DNA of 64,000 nt from Mytilisepta virgata (GCA_028015205.1 CM051519.1:42451979-42515978); one strand, 5' to 3'; counted from the stretch's first letter, positions 1-12,119 are shown. Numbers and translations are program-made. Notes: generated by a model from the letters alone, not told the origin.

Positions 1-1317
1 CGTCGTCAGGAAATGCTGAAAGTCAACCATCTGCTCTTCACCATACAATATAATTGACGGTATATGGTGTTTAGTGTGTTCCACCTTTTGTACAAACGGG
101 TGATCCTTTACCATTTCTAATACATGTAACATCTCGTCAGCTATGTTAGTGGCGGTTGATTTATCTTTGTTTTTTGCACGGTTTCTACACTTAAGATCAC
201 GGAGTTGCTGGAAGTCTTTCGGTGCGTCAAAGGAGTTTTCGAAAACCATTTCTCGGTACACCTGTCTTGGTTTCTTGTTTTGTAACTCAATGGCGGCCTT
301 TTCCATGGTGTTAGGGTTTGTACGGCGATAAGGCTCGAATCTATGCTTAGCATTGCCGTGAAAGTCGTCATAATCTTTTAAAATGCCATTGTATTCTACA
401 AGAGCTACATTTGAAAGTTCTTGTTTCGCATCACAACTGAACCAGTAAGTTCTTTTCTTAAAGTCTGTTTGTCGTTTTAATACAGTGTAATACCTATGCA
501 TGGTTACAACGTCAGATGGGTCAGGCTGTGGTTCTAATGGAACGAAAGTTTTTTGCTTTTTAACCACTTGTGATGCACAATACAGATTTTGTTTCATAAA
601 TACACATTTAAAACCTTGGCTTATAACATAGTACGATTTTGTGGTAGTTCCTTTGCTTGAATCCCACACACCAAGATCGTCATGAAAGGTAGCACGCTGT
701 TTATTTTTATGCCGCTGTGTATTACGTATGTTGTCTACTAATAAAAATTTGTTGTCTTTTGGACCATTTGGAATGTCTGTAAAAAATGGATTACCACTGG
801 TTATTTGTGTATAAATGTTAAAAGCTGAAAGACCGCCTTTCGGAACTTGTTGTAATAAGCAGTTAGTAGCTTCAATGCACGGATCTGATTGGTTGCAGTC
901 ATCTTTTGAACATGGTAATGGTGAAATATAGGTATTGTCAAGATTTGAAGAAGTGTCACTTTGAACATCAACCCCTATTGGTGAAGAAAATGAGACAGGA
1001 ACTGGAATGTCTTTCACTGGTGAAGACTGAAACGACGACGATAGGATAGAACAGTCGTCGGTGCATAGTGAAGGTAAAGTATTAGAAGTGTCCATTTGTG
1101 TTTGCAAGATACCGCTTGGTTGTAACGGGGATGATAGCAATTGGTCGGACAGATTTGTTGTTGAGTTTGGTATGGCGTTCGGCATAGATGGATAGTCATA
1201 CGGACCGGTAGTACGAGGTCTTTTACTCAGTGGGGTACACTGGCTAGGTGACAATGGTGGAAAGTCGTCTAAACTATCAATGCATGGAAGAGTGTTGTGT
1301 ACATTATTTTTACTTCT
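1..1317 (-). CDS. N-terminal part of a MULE-like, mobile-element-derived protein (partial)
   Basis: The minus strand is open for 439 codons from a TAA at 1320-1318 to the window edge, where the protein continues; the first in-frame ATG is 1185-1183 and the true start or splice acceptor is not resolved. The N-terminal third is Ser/Pro-rich with a basic patch (SKRPR). Later come YYTVLKRQTDFKKRTYW, HGNAKHRFEPYRRTNP, KPRQVYREMVFENS and HPFVQKVEH then IPSIILYGEEQM. From memory of the family, such segments precede the transposase-like core in a group of cnidarian and mollusc proteins annotated as MULE-like; that core (expected to start around IGVDRTFNLG) would lie left of the window. No frameshift or stop is seen, so this is a young element or a domesticated gene. 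The open frame is certain; the family name is inference. Confidence 0.65.
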
Positions 1318-1847
1318 TTAGTATTGTCTAAACACAAGCCAATTCATTGCGTTTGATTTCCGTCCTCAGTTTCTTTGATCCATTTTGTACAGGGAGAACA
1401 TGTTTTTCTTAAAAAATTCACAAAACATACCTCTGTTTTGACTAGCAAGTAACACAAAAAAATAATTACTTTCAATTAAAAAAAGGAAACGATTGTTTGT
1501 AAATATGTAGTTGTAAGTAATTAGATGAATGATAGACGAGCGTCAATTACAAAATTATTAAAGCAATTATTAACCTTTGATCTTTCGGTGTGGTTGTATA
1601 TAAATAAATTTTAAATATTTATTAAAAATTTAAATCCTAAAGGATATTTTTTCCCCCGAAATTTCCAATAATTTTATAAAATTATAAAATCAGAAGATCT
1701 TAATATTCAATGTCATCTTACTGAGTTATCGTTCTTGCACGGGATAGTGAAAATACAAATATACTGGGCAAATATAATGATTTCTACCTGTTTGATTAAA
1801 AAAAAACAAATAAAAACTTATATAGAAAATAAATCTTTTTCTACTTT
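1318..1847. other. AT-rich non-coding stretch
   Basis: No coding exon is supported here. A consensus-like donor (GAG/GTATGT, minus strand, near 1423-1431) lies upstream of the 1-1317 frame and could belong to an earlier exon of that gene, but the piece bounded by a plausible acceptor would be only about 11 nt, so I do not call it. Confidence 0.4.
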
Positions 1848-2442
1848 GTCATAACGAAATAAATATCGTTCATGCGAGCAAAGAGATTTAATAATATAAT
1901 ATATCAAATGTTTACTATCTAAAAATGGTAAAAAAATTTTAATTTAAAACAAATTAAAATGTTACTTATCTGACACATTTGAAATCTCTGCATTGAAATT
2001 TGGGACCACCTTATACACACCTTTTTATTCAAATGCTGCATTAATTATTTTAAAATGTGGCATTTTAAAAATTTGGAACCCCGCTGATTTTGTCAGCAAA
2101 ACGGTTTACCTGTATACATACTCATGTATCTGTACCTTAAAGGTTGGAACAATAAACATCCGGACAATCAAGGGACAATATACATGTCCAAACATTAATT
2201 AGTTATAATTACATGAAACACACAACATGTTACGGATAATAAATTTCTTTACCTGTAAATTTATTTCAGATAAAAATCACACAAATTTAACAAACACGAT
2301 AATTATTTTTGGGTTAAAAAATGAAAAAAAAACTGCACCATAGCTCTATATTACATGTATGTACTTTTGCTGTTTTGTATAACTTGGTCATAAATTTAAT
2401 ATTATTAATTATTATCATAATTTCATATATTGAAATTATAAT

Positions 2443-3283
2443 GAGGGGGTGGAAAGGGGGGTACCTTTCTCCTTTCTCCCGCCCCTCTGCTTCCATCTCC
2501 CACCTTAACAACCGTCTTTTTTCAGATCAATCGATTTTAATACAAATTTGAATTAATATATGACCATATATAGGTGGCATAGGTCTTTATTAAAGCATAT
2601 ACTGATTTTACGAACAAGGCCTGCCTCCGACTCGTACGCAAATTAATACACAATGTTGGAATGTTGTCAATGGTGCATTGTGCATGCCCCAATGTCAAGA
2701 AACTCATTTTTGATATGTATGATCATGTATGAGGATCATGAAATTAGACATAGTTTTTTATTGTGTCATCTCTATTTTTCCCTGTCCTCGAGAACACCTT
2801 ACTTTGTATGGTCAAGTGGATAACGTAAATATTTTAAGGTGACCTGGAAAACGCGTTAAGTATATGTAATATTGTTTAGAGGAGGGAGTGCATCTCTCTG
2901 ACATTGTCAGCATCCCTTCTTTTTAAATTTGTAGAAGATCGCCAAATACTTAGAGGAAACAGATGGGGGCATTTTAAAAAGGAAAACGTAACGGAGAGAT
3001 AATTCCGTTTTGAAAGGATGATTTCTAGAAATGATCGGAAATGGCAAAAATGGTTTGGGAAATATAAATGTTGCCTTTTTTCAAAGATTTGTCCATTTAT
3101 TAGAACATTTAGTATCCAGTTTTTTCGTTTTTTTACCTCTTTATTTTTTTTTTCAACACTAAAGTTCGTCTCCCTTTGATAGTTCTCCCTCCTTTCTCCG
3201 GCCCTTTCTCCCCTTTCTCCCGTCCCTCTCTCCTTTCTCCCGCCCCCTTTCTCCCTGTCTCCCAATACCCTTTCAACCCCCTC
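2443..3283. mobile_element. DNA transposon or MITE with 6-bp target duplication, only in copy A
   Basis: The 841 bp element is bounded by imperfect terminal inverted repeats GAGGGGGTGGAAAGGG (left) and CCCTTTCAACCCCCTC (right). It is flanked by direct TATAAT at 2437-2442 and 3284-3289. Copy B has the empty site, one TATAAT followed by CGATGTG near 53140. Subterminal pyrimidine-rich repeats of the CTTTCTCCC type occur at both ends (about 2464-2490 and 3181-3264). No transposase frame is visible, so it is probably non-autonomous. The superfamily is not assigned. Confidence 0.85.
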
Positions 3284-3391
3284 TATAATCGATGTGAAAT
3301 GTTACTATATATTTAAATAAAAAATGTTTTTAAAAGTTTTGAAAAAGCGAAGACGAGGAGTACGTGCCATAATCAATACAGAGTTATCGGA

Positions 3392-3640
3392 CATGAAAAT
3401 GGACGGTTCTACCCTAGAACCTTTTTTGACAGTTCTATCATAGAACCATTCTGAATGGTTCTACCTAGAACCATTTTGACAGTTCTACACCAGAAAAATC
3501 ATGGGCGGTTCTACCCTAGAACTATTTATGACAGTTCTACCATGGAACAACTTATGACGGTTCTACCTGAGAACCATTTATGACATTTCTACCTTAGAAC
3601 CATTTATGACATGGTTGGTTCTACCCTAGAACCGCCCTGT
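3392..3640. repeat. Minisatellite of about 28 bp palindromic units
   Basis: Repeated units are variants of GGTTCTACCCTAGAACC plus ATTTATGACAGTTCTA. Each unit is itself an inverted repeat (GGTTCTA with TAGAACC). The same array is in copy B at 53250-53460, and a related shorter array is at about 52070-52215. Confidence 0.85.
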
Positions 3641-4404
3641 GAATGATAAATGGCGTAGCTTGCCTCTTTCTTAAGGTGAGGCAAAATATTCCTTTCGCCC
3701 TTTATAAAGGACACAGTTACAGATTTTTTGCTGAACTGGTAAAACGACAAAATATAAATGCAATTGAAAGTTATAAAAAAAATCAAAAACAACACAAAGA
3801 AAAAAACATCAAGGTATTCCGAGATTGGTATATAACCTGGGAAGGCTGAGTCCAGTCTTAAACCAAATCACTTTTACCGAATGGCCATATGACACACATT
3901 TTAACTGCATGTAAATAATACTGGAATTCGGAAATTATGGTTATTTCGATTCCGACTTTGCACACACGTAATTAGGATGAAATGAGGTTTGTAACCATTT
4001 AAAAAAAAGTTTAGGTACAATTCCCAGCCAAGCGTATCTGAACATGTCTTTTCTGTAAGCTTCTCCTGTGCGCAATGGGAGGGGAAAGGGGGGATTAATA
4101 TTTCTCACAATTTACAGCTGAGGCAACCGCCAGACTGATTGAATGGAAAAAATAATAAGTAATTTCTTAAATTGGACCGGGTATATCTGATTTGTATATT
4201 TTACGCTGAAATAAAAATGTATATTAAACATACCTTGTGGGATTTATAGACCTTCAACCATTTAAAATATATCTTATGTCAACACTGGTTGTCTCATTAA
4301 AACTTGCATTCTGGGATTTATATGTCTGAACAAACTGATCAACCAATACATTTTTATCTCCCGTCCTTGAATCATGTACATCTATTTTGACATATAGAAG
4401 GAAG

Positions 4405-4640
4405 ATATTCAGGTATAATCAATGTGTAAAGCCTAGATTGCGGAAGGTCGTGGGTTCGATCCCCTGTCGGGTCAAACCAGACATTAAATTCTCCACCAAG
4501 CACGCGGCATCTAGGAGCTAAGGAATGGTCGACTCAGAGTTAGTATAATTTGTCCCAGTTGGTGATATTTCTTCCTGCGGACAGTTACCTCTTGAGCTAG
4601 CACGTAAAAAATCCGGCACAGCGTGTCGGTCTAGAACAAA
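4405..4640 (+). repeat. tRNA-derived SINE (copy A)
   Basis: A good box B (GGGTTCGATCCCC, near 4450-4463) is followed by a tail ending in CCGGCACAGCGTGTCGGTC. Box A is poorly preserved. Copies of the same unit are at 54335-54565 (plus) and about 39670-39915 (minus). It is not a tRNA gene, because no cloverleaf with paired acceptor ends can be drawn. Confidence 0.6.
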
Positions 4641-5638
4641 GCAAGGATAATATTTATGTGTAAAGAACTTCCATATTTGTTTTATTTGTATATTCATAAC
4701 TGACTTGAAATTTTACTTTTGCATCAAAATGCTTCTGCTATCCTAAAACTCAGTTAAAAACTTCTTTAAAACATACATTTGTAGCTATGGTTTAGATAAT
4801 TTAAAAAATATCGAAAAAATAATAGCGAAGGAATAAGACAATAGACAAATTCTACAAAATGCAAATTCTTGAGAACATACATGTACACTAAAACAACCAA
4901 AACAAAGACACAACTGGCCAATAGAGTTCACCAAATAGAATCAGAACAAGACAGCACATAAACTAAAGCACTTGCAATGTAAACCCTTTGTCTTAATTGA
5001 TGTAGTAGACTTTGGTTTTGCGTTCAATGCAAATGATAGGTTTGGACTTGATCTAACGCTTTCAACTTAACAGGGAGGTCTTAAACAATTTTTATTTGAA
5101 AATAATGGATAAAATATGATAATTATACGTTTTATGGCACCATTGTATAAAAGTATTTACTCCATAGGTATATATTTTCATATTATAATGTTATCACTGA
5201 GTGATTACCGCTTCCTGCTGTGGACCCAGATCTCTTGCTATGTTCCCAGTACTAGCATGATAATTATTTCATCGATATATAAGTAGTAGCTTCATCATCC
5301 ATTGGAATGTTGTTGGTTTAACCTTTTGTACAATTTTTGAACCCACTAATCCAAATATGCGCATTGTAAGCAACATGTTTGTTACTTATTACACAAGTTC
5401 TGTACAAGAAAAAACGAAAGCACAATAGTCGGAATGAGAAATTAAATTACCGGTCGTGGTCAGTATCTGATTAGGAGCAGAGTCTAATGTCCAAGGGTAG
5501 AGGAATGAGACAAATTGCACGACTGAAGCAATTATTATGAAATACCCCTTCGTGACGCAGGGAATGTTTTGCACTATAAAAAACGTCCTAATATTGGCCC
5601 CAAAGGACTGAAAAGTGAATTAAACAAAAGTTTAATAA

Positions 5639-5644
5639 TTTATT
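5639..5644 (-). promoter_or_regulatory. Possible polyadenylation signal, gene A
   Basis: AATAAA on the minus strand, about 200 nt downstream of the stop codon of the copy A BRICHOS-like gene. Conserved in copy B (near 55575). Use not shown. Confidence 0.4.
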
Positions 5645-5839
5645 CAGAGAAAAAGCATTCAAATCAAATAAACAGTACTTTTTTATATTGTTCTGAAAAA
5701 GGTCACAATTAAGAAATATTTGAAACAAATAAACAATTTTACATAATATGTTTTTTTTCTGTACAAATCTATTGAAATAACTCTTAATAACTGTATTGAT
5801 AAAATCCAGATAAGGATCGATCAGTTTCAAGTTCAGTTT

Positions 5840-8800
5840 TTAGCAAATTAGAACCCAATAATAGTACAAGCAGAGAGTATCCATGGACGAATCGCAGTAA
5901 TCAATATAGTAAAAGAAGTAATACTCGCAGCTTCTTTTCTGTTTGCTTATTTGACCTAAAATGATGGAAGAATGATTTATTAAATGATGCTAAATATGAT
6001 AGTTTTGTTAAATACAATACTAATAAAAAGAAGTTAAGAGCTTATCACAGTTATTGCCTACAAATATTTTGCGTAATTATGTAAAAATTTTGACCCTCCT
6101 ACAGTCCAACCAAATTTTGCAGTTCAAGAAAGCGGCCGCCCTCGGTAATCATACTGTATGGCTTTTATACACCTTAGTGTCAGGATAGATAAGGTGGAGG
6201 TTTAGGTATCCATAAAATCGGTTTCGAGGCACGACTGTTCAGTGTCTGTACCAAGACAGACTACCCTAACTCTGTTGCGTTTATGTTTGCGTTTTGTGCT
6301 CTTTTATGTTATTTCTGTTTGGCGTTCTGAATGTCTTTCTTCCATTTGTTAAAGTACCAACACTTTCCATAATGCATCACAATTAATAATTTTTATCTCT
6401 TTTTTTTAATTTGTGAGATGATTAGAATTTGATTTGAGAAAATATCATTTGAAAAGCTCACTTGTAACATCTTTGCCTACACTCAAAAAGTATATATGGT
6501 TTACCTTTACATGAAGCAGGAGTGGTGTAAACAATCTCTGCTCCAGCACACTCGTCTTTAATGTCTTGTGGTACATCTGCTTCGGCAGGTTTGGTGCTAT
6601 TATAACAATCTGATTTCACCTAATAATGTTCAAAGTGTGTTTGTTTTAAGTTACTGATGGATGATAAATTCCTCCATTTTTATTAATATGAATAATTGCT
6701 GAATTTTACTAACATTCAAAGGAACACTACGCTTATCTTCTATTTGCCATTCATTTTATATCCGAAATACCAAAGCCTGGGCTGGAAAATGCAAGTTACA
6801 TTTTTTAACATTTCGTTCATTCTGCAATACAAGATTATCAACAGAGTGTCTGGGTCTGCTGTGAATGTTGATAACATTGCCAAGGAAGGTACAGAAATTT
6901 ATAAAATATTTTTTCCCCATTCTTGGTGCTTTTTCACACTTCTCAGTCCAGTGGTTAAAAAGTATTTAATTTCCACGGGGGTAAAAAGTCTCGTGCAATT
7001 TCCGCAATGCTATTCAAGGATTTTACGGTTATCGGAACTATAAACCTGAGAAGTTCCGAAACTACGTTCATGAAAATTGCGCAGCAACGGCATTTTATTG
7101 AGGGTTTTGAGAAACAGATTTTTTCAATTTACTCGTGAGTTTAAGAATTTTTCCACGATCGATAATTAAATTTTAGATTTTCACAAGCTCGCTAAAGCTC
7201 GCGTGTTTAATATAAAAAATTTAACTATTTCGTACCTGAAGGAGAATCTTTAACAATTGAAATATATAGAGTATTCTATTACTTACAAGATCTATTTCGT
7301 TTGAATCTTATTTTTTTGGAAAGTGAGGAAATATTGAATACTTCATCTATTTGAGCGTATTAATTTAACACTTACTGATGGTTGGAATCGCACTATACAC
7401 TTATCATCTTTCTTAATAATGACATAATCCTGAAATTTAACAATAAGGATATTAGCAAATCGTACTAATGTTATATGGTAATGAAATTACATTCATATAT
7501 TATAAATCAAGGATAGCTTTTGCAAAGAAACAGATCAGTTCTGTTCCACGACTGCTATTTAGAACAGCTCTGGTCAAGAATACGTAAATTTCGATATGCT
7601 GTGTAGTGATTATTTTCTTTTTTTATACTTTAAATGTGGAAGTTTTATCTTTGATGTGTCGTTCGTTTGTTAAGGACACATGAAAGTACCCCAATCACGC
7701 GTCACGAACATAACCACCCCTCGCACCCCCCCCAAGAAAAAATAAATAAAAATGCAAAAATTACAACTTGATCGTCGGCTTCATTTCAGTGTGGTATTTA
7801 TATTCATAGTGTTACAAAAAAACTTTAATTGAAATTTTAGGTTGGGATTTCTTATTTATTCTAAATCGTGACTGTTACCAGAACTGTTCTAGACTATGCC
7901 TGGTTGTAGAACTATTCAAGACCATGACAGGTTAGAGCTGTTCTAGACCATGACAGCTTAGAGTTGTTCTTGACCATGACAACTTAGAGCAGTCATGATT
8001 CTATTCTACGTAATAGCTTTTCTAAAGCAGTTGGCACAACTGTTCTAAGTTAACTTGGTGAGAGGTTATGTCTGCACCCAACTGTATCGGCCCAACCTTG
8101 ACCATAACGTTGGTTTTATTTTGTTAGCATCATAAATTCTTTTAATGAAAGAGCAAATATTAGTACATGATTAATAAATCGCTATCTAGTAAACTTCATC
8201 AAGAAAGGAATTCTCTATTTCAGGAGATTGGTTGGCCCTTGGTGTACTAAACTGCAATTCAGCCCTGGCGAAATTTTAAAAATCTAGGAAAAAGGGCGCC
8301 AATTTAACCCATAGCAAGATATCGTTGAATACCTGGGTCCAGTTGTTCAAACATTAACCACAATTTTCAGTTTCAGATTTTCGCTTCCTTGATTATGCCT
8401 AAGGAGTGAATATTTTCTGATGGGTTAATCCAGTGACTTTGTGTCCATGCAAAATTCTGTAAAGGAGTATTACTTATCAATCGAAATAATTGAAAGTGAA
8501 AAAGTGATTAACTTTTGAACAACTGAGTTCAGGGCTGTCAAAATTCTTTACTGTATTTCACGTGTTACCATATATTTTTCTGAATATTTTTTGGTAAACA
8601 CATTCGAAAGAAATGATTATTTTCTAGGTTATTACAAAACATAAATAAATCAATACTAAAGAAAATATTCTAAAAAAATATTTTTTTAACATGTGTTTAA
8701 TATCATTTTATTTATTTGTTTGTATATGTATGTTTGTTTATTTATCATAATTAAGTACTTGAAAAATAAATATTTCTTTTGGAAAATAAAAACTTAAATT

Positions 8801-10163
8801 AAGAGGAAAAATAAAAAAACATTACTGTACTCGCGACTAATGAAAAAAAATCCGTGATCATATTGCAGTTCACAACTACGTAGTTTTCTAGAATTATGTT
8901 TCTTAAACATTGCTCAATGAATAAAATATAAATATACAACGATGAATAGAAGTGTATATAACAAACATGAAATATTGATATATAAATTATAAATCAAGAA
9001 TCGGCTATGAATTCAGTTCAATAGTTTAATAGGCATCTTAATCCTATTATAAAAGCTTTCTAGAGTTAAACGATAGCTACCTATTGTTCAACGCGCTGAA
9101 AGCTTTTGACGTTCAAACAATCTGACAAGCGTTCAAAATGGGCTGTCCATTTGAACTGTAGCTTGGTATCATTGCCAGCAATTTGAACACTAGCTAGCTA
9201 TTGTCGACCGCCTTTTGCTAGCCTCGCGTTGAACTTTAGCAAGGCTGAGACTGAACTAACAGTCAACAGCTTGCAAAAAACTCGCGGGTCGAAACGACTT
9301 GTTCGGGAACTTTTCGGTTCCAGTCTTAATTTAACGAAGATCGCCAGTTCTTCTGTTTTTTTCTGGAAATTCGATTTCTTCTATCAATAGCACATGTTAT
9401 TATACATGCAATTGTGCTGAACGTAGCGTTAAAGTCAATTAGCATAAATTTAAACAGGATGTTTGGTATCCATCTTCAAAAGTGCAGGTTTAAATAGTTG
9501 TTTTTTTTAAATTATGTTGTTTTTGATTTTTGTAAAATTCAGATTATTTTTAACCGTATTTAATATAAATTTTGTTTCAAACTTCTGAGGTTATTGCATA
9601 TCAATTTTAATTACCTTGCCTGCTGGAATAACTTCCTGTTCTATGTTATTTCCATTTTGTTGTAGTAAATATATTCTTGATCCTTGGAAATCCACTTCCG
9701 TTACATTAAACTGTTCTCCTCCTGGTGAGGATATGTCTGTTGTTTTCATCTGAAGATATAAAATAAAAATTTAATGCAAATCACAAATTTAAAAACGTAC
9801 ACAGTTACATGTATACCAGAGAATCAGGAGGCGAAAACTATGGATTAATTATGTTATCAAAGTCACAGATCGGTATTCGATTTCTGTGAAAACCATTTGT
9901 TTAAGATATATAAAATAAAACATGCCTTTAAAGACTTTCCTCATTAAAACCAATTTATAGACTAATCCTCAATACCATTTTTGGAAAAATAAAATTTGTA
10001 AATTCCGGTGTAAAATATAAAAATGCATGTGTCAATGCAAATTAAATAGTTTTCGGAAAAAAATTAATAACACAGCAGAATTTCAATAACGTTTACTTAC
10101 ATTCAAAGCACTAACGCAAACAAGAAGACATGCGATTCCCCCAATTAGCTTCAGTGCATTCAT
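5840..10163 (-). CDS. BRICHOS-like secreted precursor with C-terminal four-cysteine aromatic peptide (copy A)
   Basis: Five coding exons on the minus strand join in phase: 10163-10101, 9749-9615, 7429-7376, 6619-6505 and 5955-5840, each with GT/AG borders, giving 160 residues. Exon 1 encodes only a signal peptide (MNALKLIGG, then a hydrophobic stretch ending VSALN). Exons 2-4 encode a pro-region containing VDFQGSRIYLL, AGKDYVIIKKDDKCIVRF and DECAGAEIVYTTPASC. This resembles a BRICHOS domain (Asp-Tyr strand, Lys-Cys strand, then a second conserved Cys), but the match is by eye. Exon 5 has SKQKR and then a 30-residue peptide. In known BRICHOS precursors the domain acts as a chaperone for a beta-prone C-terminal segment released by proprotein convertases; that role is inferred here. 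A 5' untranslated exon and TATA box lie near 11349-11443. The exon structure is very well supported; the domain name less so. Confidence 0.85.
5843..5932 (-). other. Predicted mature C-terminal peptide, copy A
   Basis: Thirty codons after KQKR. Cysteines are at positions 2, 13, 21 and 30 (C-x10-C-x7-C-x8-C). Nearly half of the residues are aromatic. Acidic residues are one Glu and three Asp, with no Lys or Arg, so the net charge is about -4. The arrangement allows two disulfides in a hairpin. KQKR lacks Arg at P4, so it is a convertase-type rather than an ideal furin site. Confidence 0.7.
7870..8060. repeat. Short minisatellite related to the GTTCTA repeats
   Basis: Units of about 27 bp built on GACCATGACAGGTTAGAGCTGTTCTA, degenerate, within the intron between coding exons 2 and 3. 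Copy B has it at about 57985-58200 with one more unit. Confidence 0.7.
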
Positions 10164-10704
10164 CTGCAAAATAAAGCAGAAAATTCGGATAACAAATTCT
10201 TTGCGAACAGTAAGCCACGCAGTATTAACCTATAACAGGTTCGGTTGTGTCTAAAACTTTGGATAGCCAAAAATATTGTGTGCCAAAGAATCAATCGTGC
10301 TTAAACATAGTAGCAATTTTAAAATTGATATTATATTTACGAATATGAAAATAACTTGTAGTATATTCATTTTATGTATCATCGCGCCTTGTATATCTTA
10401 TTTTATTATGTTTTTCGTAACCTGGTACGCTTATTTTTGTGTAAGAATCAGAAACTGAAAAGTGGACGACCAAAAGAAATATAGGATAGAGTCGTAGAAC
10501 ATGAGATTCAAGAGTTAGAAAAGGCTCGAAAATTAACAAAAGCACAAGATAGGCAGTTCTGTCTCTAAATTGAGGATATGTTAGATGTAGTTATAAAAAT
10601 TGTATGATTTTAAATTTGATGCATTAATATGGATATTTAAACAAATCACTTTTCATCAGCGATTCTCAAGGTTAAAATGTATATGCAATGATACAAAATT
10701 GTAT

Positions 10705-11130
10705 GCACAAGATGTGCACATTTTGTCGATTTACTACTCATTGGTTGTCCTCTAGCCCAAAAAGTTGAAATCCAAAATAATAACCCCGAGAGAACTTCAA
10801 ATTAAAAAAAAAAACGACCAAAATAGTAAAGCCAAAACCATCAAGGACAAAGCCATGCACGAAATCTAACATCCATATAGCTGTTAATTTTAAAGTATAA
10901 TTTAACTCAAGTATTGAAGTACTAGCAATTGAACTGGTGATATAATCGAAGACTAGTTGTGCACCAAGGGAGCTATCCACTCGGTGATTATAATACATAT
11001 TCTATGATTCTAATTTTTTTGGTGCAAGATTCATTGATTTATCACTTATCATTTGTGCTCAAAGCCAAACATTGAAAGTCAAAACAACAACCGAAAACGT
11101 TGAAGCCAAAAGTGCGGAAAGCCGAAACCG
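10705..11130 (+). repeat. Dispersed repeat (GTGCACATTTTGTCGATTTAC family)
   Basis: The start TGTGCACATTTYGTC followed by AAAGCC/AAAAC-rich blocks recurs at about 36440-36840 and in copy B at about 60865-61300. A reverse-oriented relative is at 19315-19640. Open frames across it are not conserved between copies, so it is not treated as coding. Confidence 0.55.
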
Positions 11131-11348
11131 TCAGATAAAATGTTGAAGAACAGAGTAAATTCCAAAATTACATAAAAAGGATTGCCCATCAACATTAAAA
11201 TAATATATAATAGTAGGAATTAAACAGCCCTATCCCCACAACAAAGAGCTTGACACTATAAAAATTAGCATTACCTATGTATAGCTTTTAACTTATATAC
11301 TATGCCATTTATCATATTATAAGTAAAAAGAGTAGTTTTAATGATTAC

Positions 11349-11412
11349 CTTGATCTGCTTTTGCCTTTAAGGTCTCCTTTTTTCAAACGAGTAAATCTGT
11401 TTAAGGATTGTT
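11349..11412 (-). other. 5' untranslated exon of BRICHOS-like gene, copy A
   Basis: A donor AAG/GTAATC ends this stretch at 11349. The coding exon begins right after an acceptor (TTTTGCAG at about 10171-10164), so at least one non-coding exon is needed. The upstream edge is set about 30 nt below the TATA box and is approximate. Confidence 0.6.
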
Positions 11413-11434
11413 ACGATTACAGTGGATTGCACCC

Positions 11435-11443
11435 CTATTTATA
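11435..11443 (-). promoter_or_regulatory. TATA box of BRICHOS-like gene, copy A
   Basis: TATAAATAG on the minus strand, the right distance above the predicted untranslated exon. About 60 nt further upstream (11503-11514) lies GGGTACTTTCCC, one base longer than a kappaB site, and TTTGCATAT (near 11480-11490) is close to an octamer. All three are kept in copy B. Confidence 0.65.
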
Positions 11444-12119
11444 CAGACTGAACTTCCTTGTGATAACCGGGAAGGGCTAGTTTGCATATGATTAGCGTTT
11501 TTGGGTACTTTCCCGATGTGTTATTGAAAATTTACCAATATTTACCTAGAAACCGCACTAAGTTATTGAAGAAATTTAAATTTAAAGATTTAATTGGAAT
11601 TTTTTGTATTAAAAAAGTATTAAAAAGAATATTGATAAGTTATTTTTGTAAGCAGCAAAGCTTTGAATATTTTTGCAATAGTAGAAGAAGAAAGAATACT
11701 TTGAAGTTTCTTGACCATGAGACTTCCATTTCTATGCAATTCACCCTACAAGAAAGAAATTGAACCCTAATATGTGTAAAACGTGAAAATTTAAGCTTTT
11801 CAATTTAATACTTTCTGAAGCATGTAAAAGAAAGTAGGACTAATACAGTAGTTAGTATTACATATTAGGGATCGAAAAGTCAAATAAATAAACACAAACA
11901 AGACAGATGACTGCATATAACCCGAAAGATGGTACAATTTTTGATTTCTCAGTTTTGAAACTTTCAGCAATAGTAAAAAAAATGTACAATGGGATCACTA
12001 GGGGTGTGTTTAAAAATTTATTAGAAAATACGCAGTTTTCCTTACACATTCAAAGTATACTTTCAATAACTGAATAAGAACATGTGTCAGGATGAAACTA
12101 ATGTCCCGCCTTCGAAGTG

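Noticed and set aside
2876..3265. 129-codon minus frame rich in Gly, Arg, Glu and Lys
   Set aside because: It is produced by the pyrimidine-rich subterminal repeats of the 841 bp transposon and is absent from copy B.
4440..4500. tRNA-like sequence with good box B
   Set aside because: No pairing acceptor stem and poor box A; part of a repeated SINE present three times.
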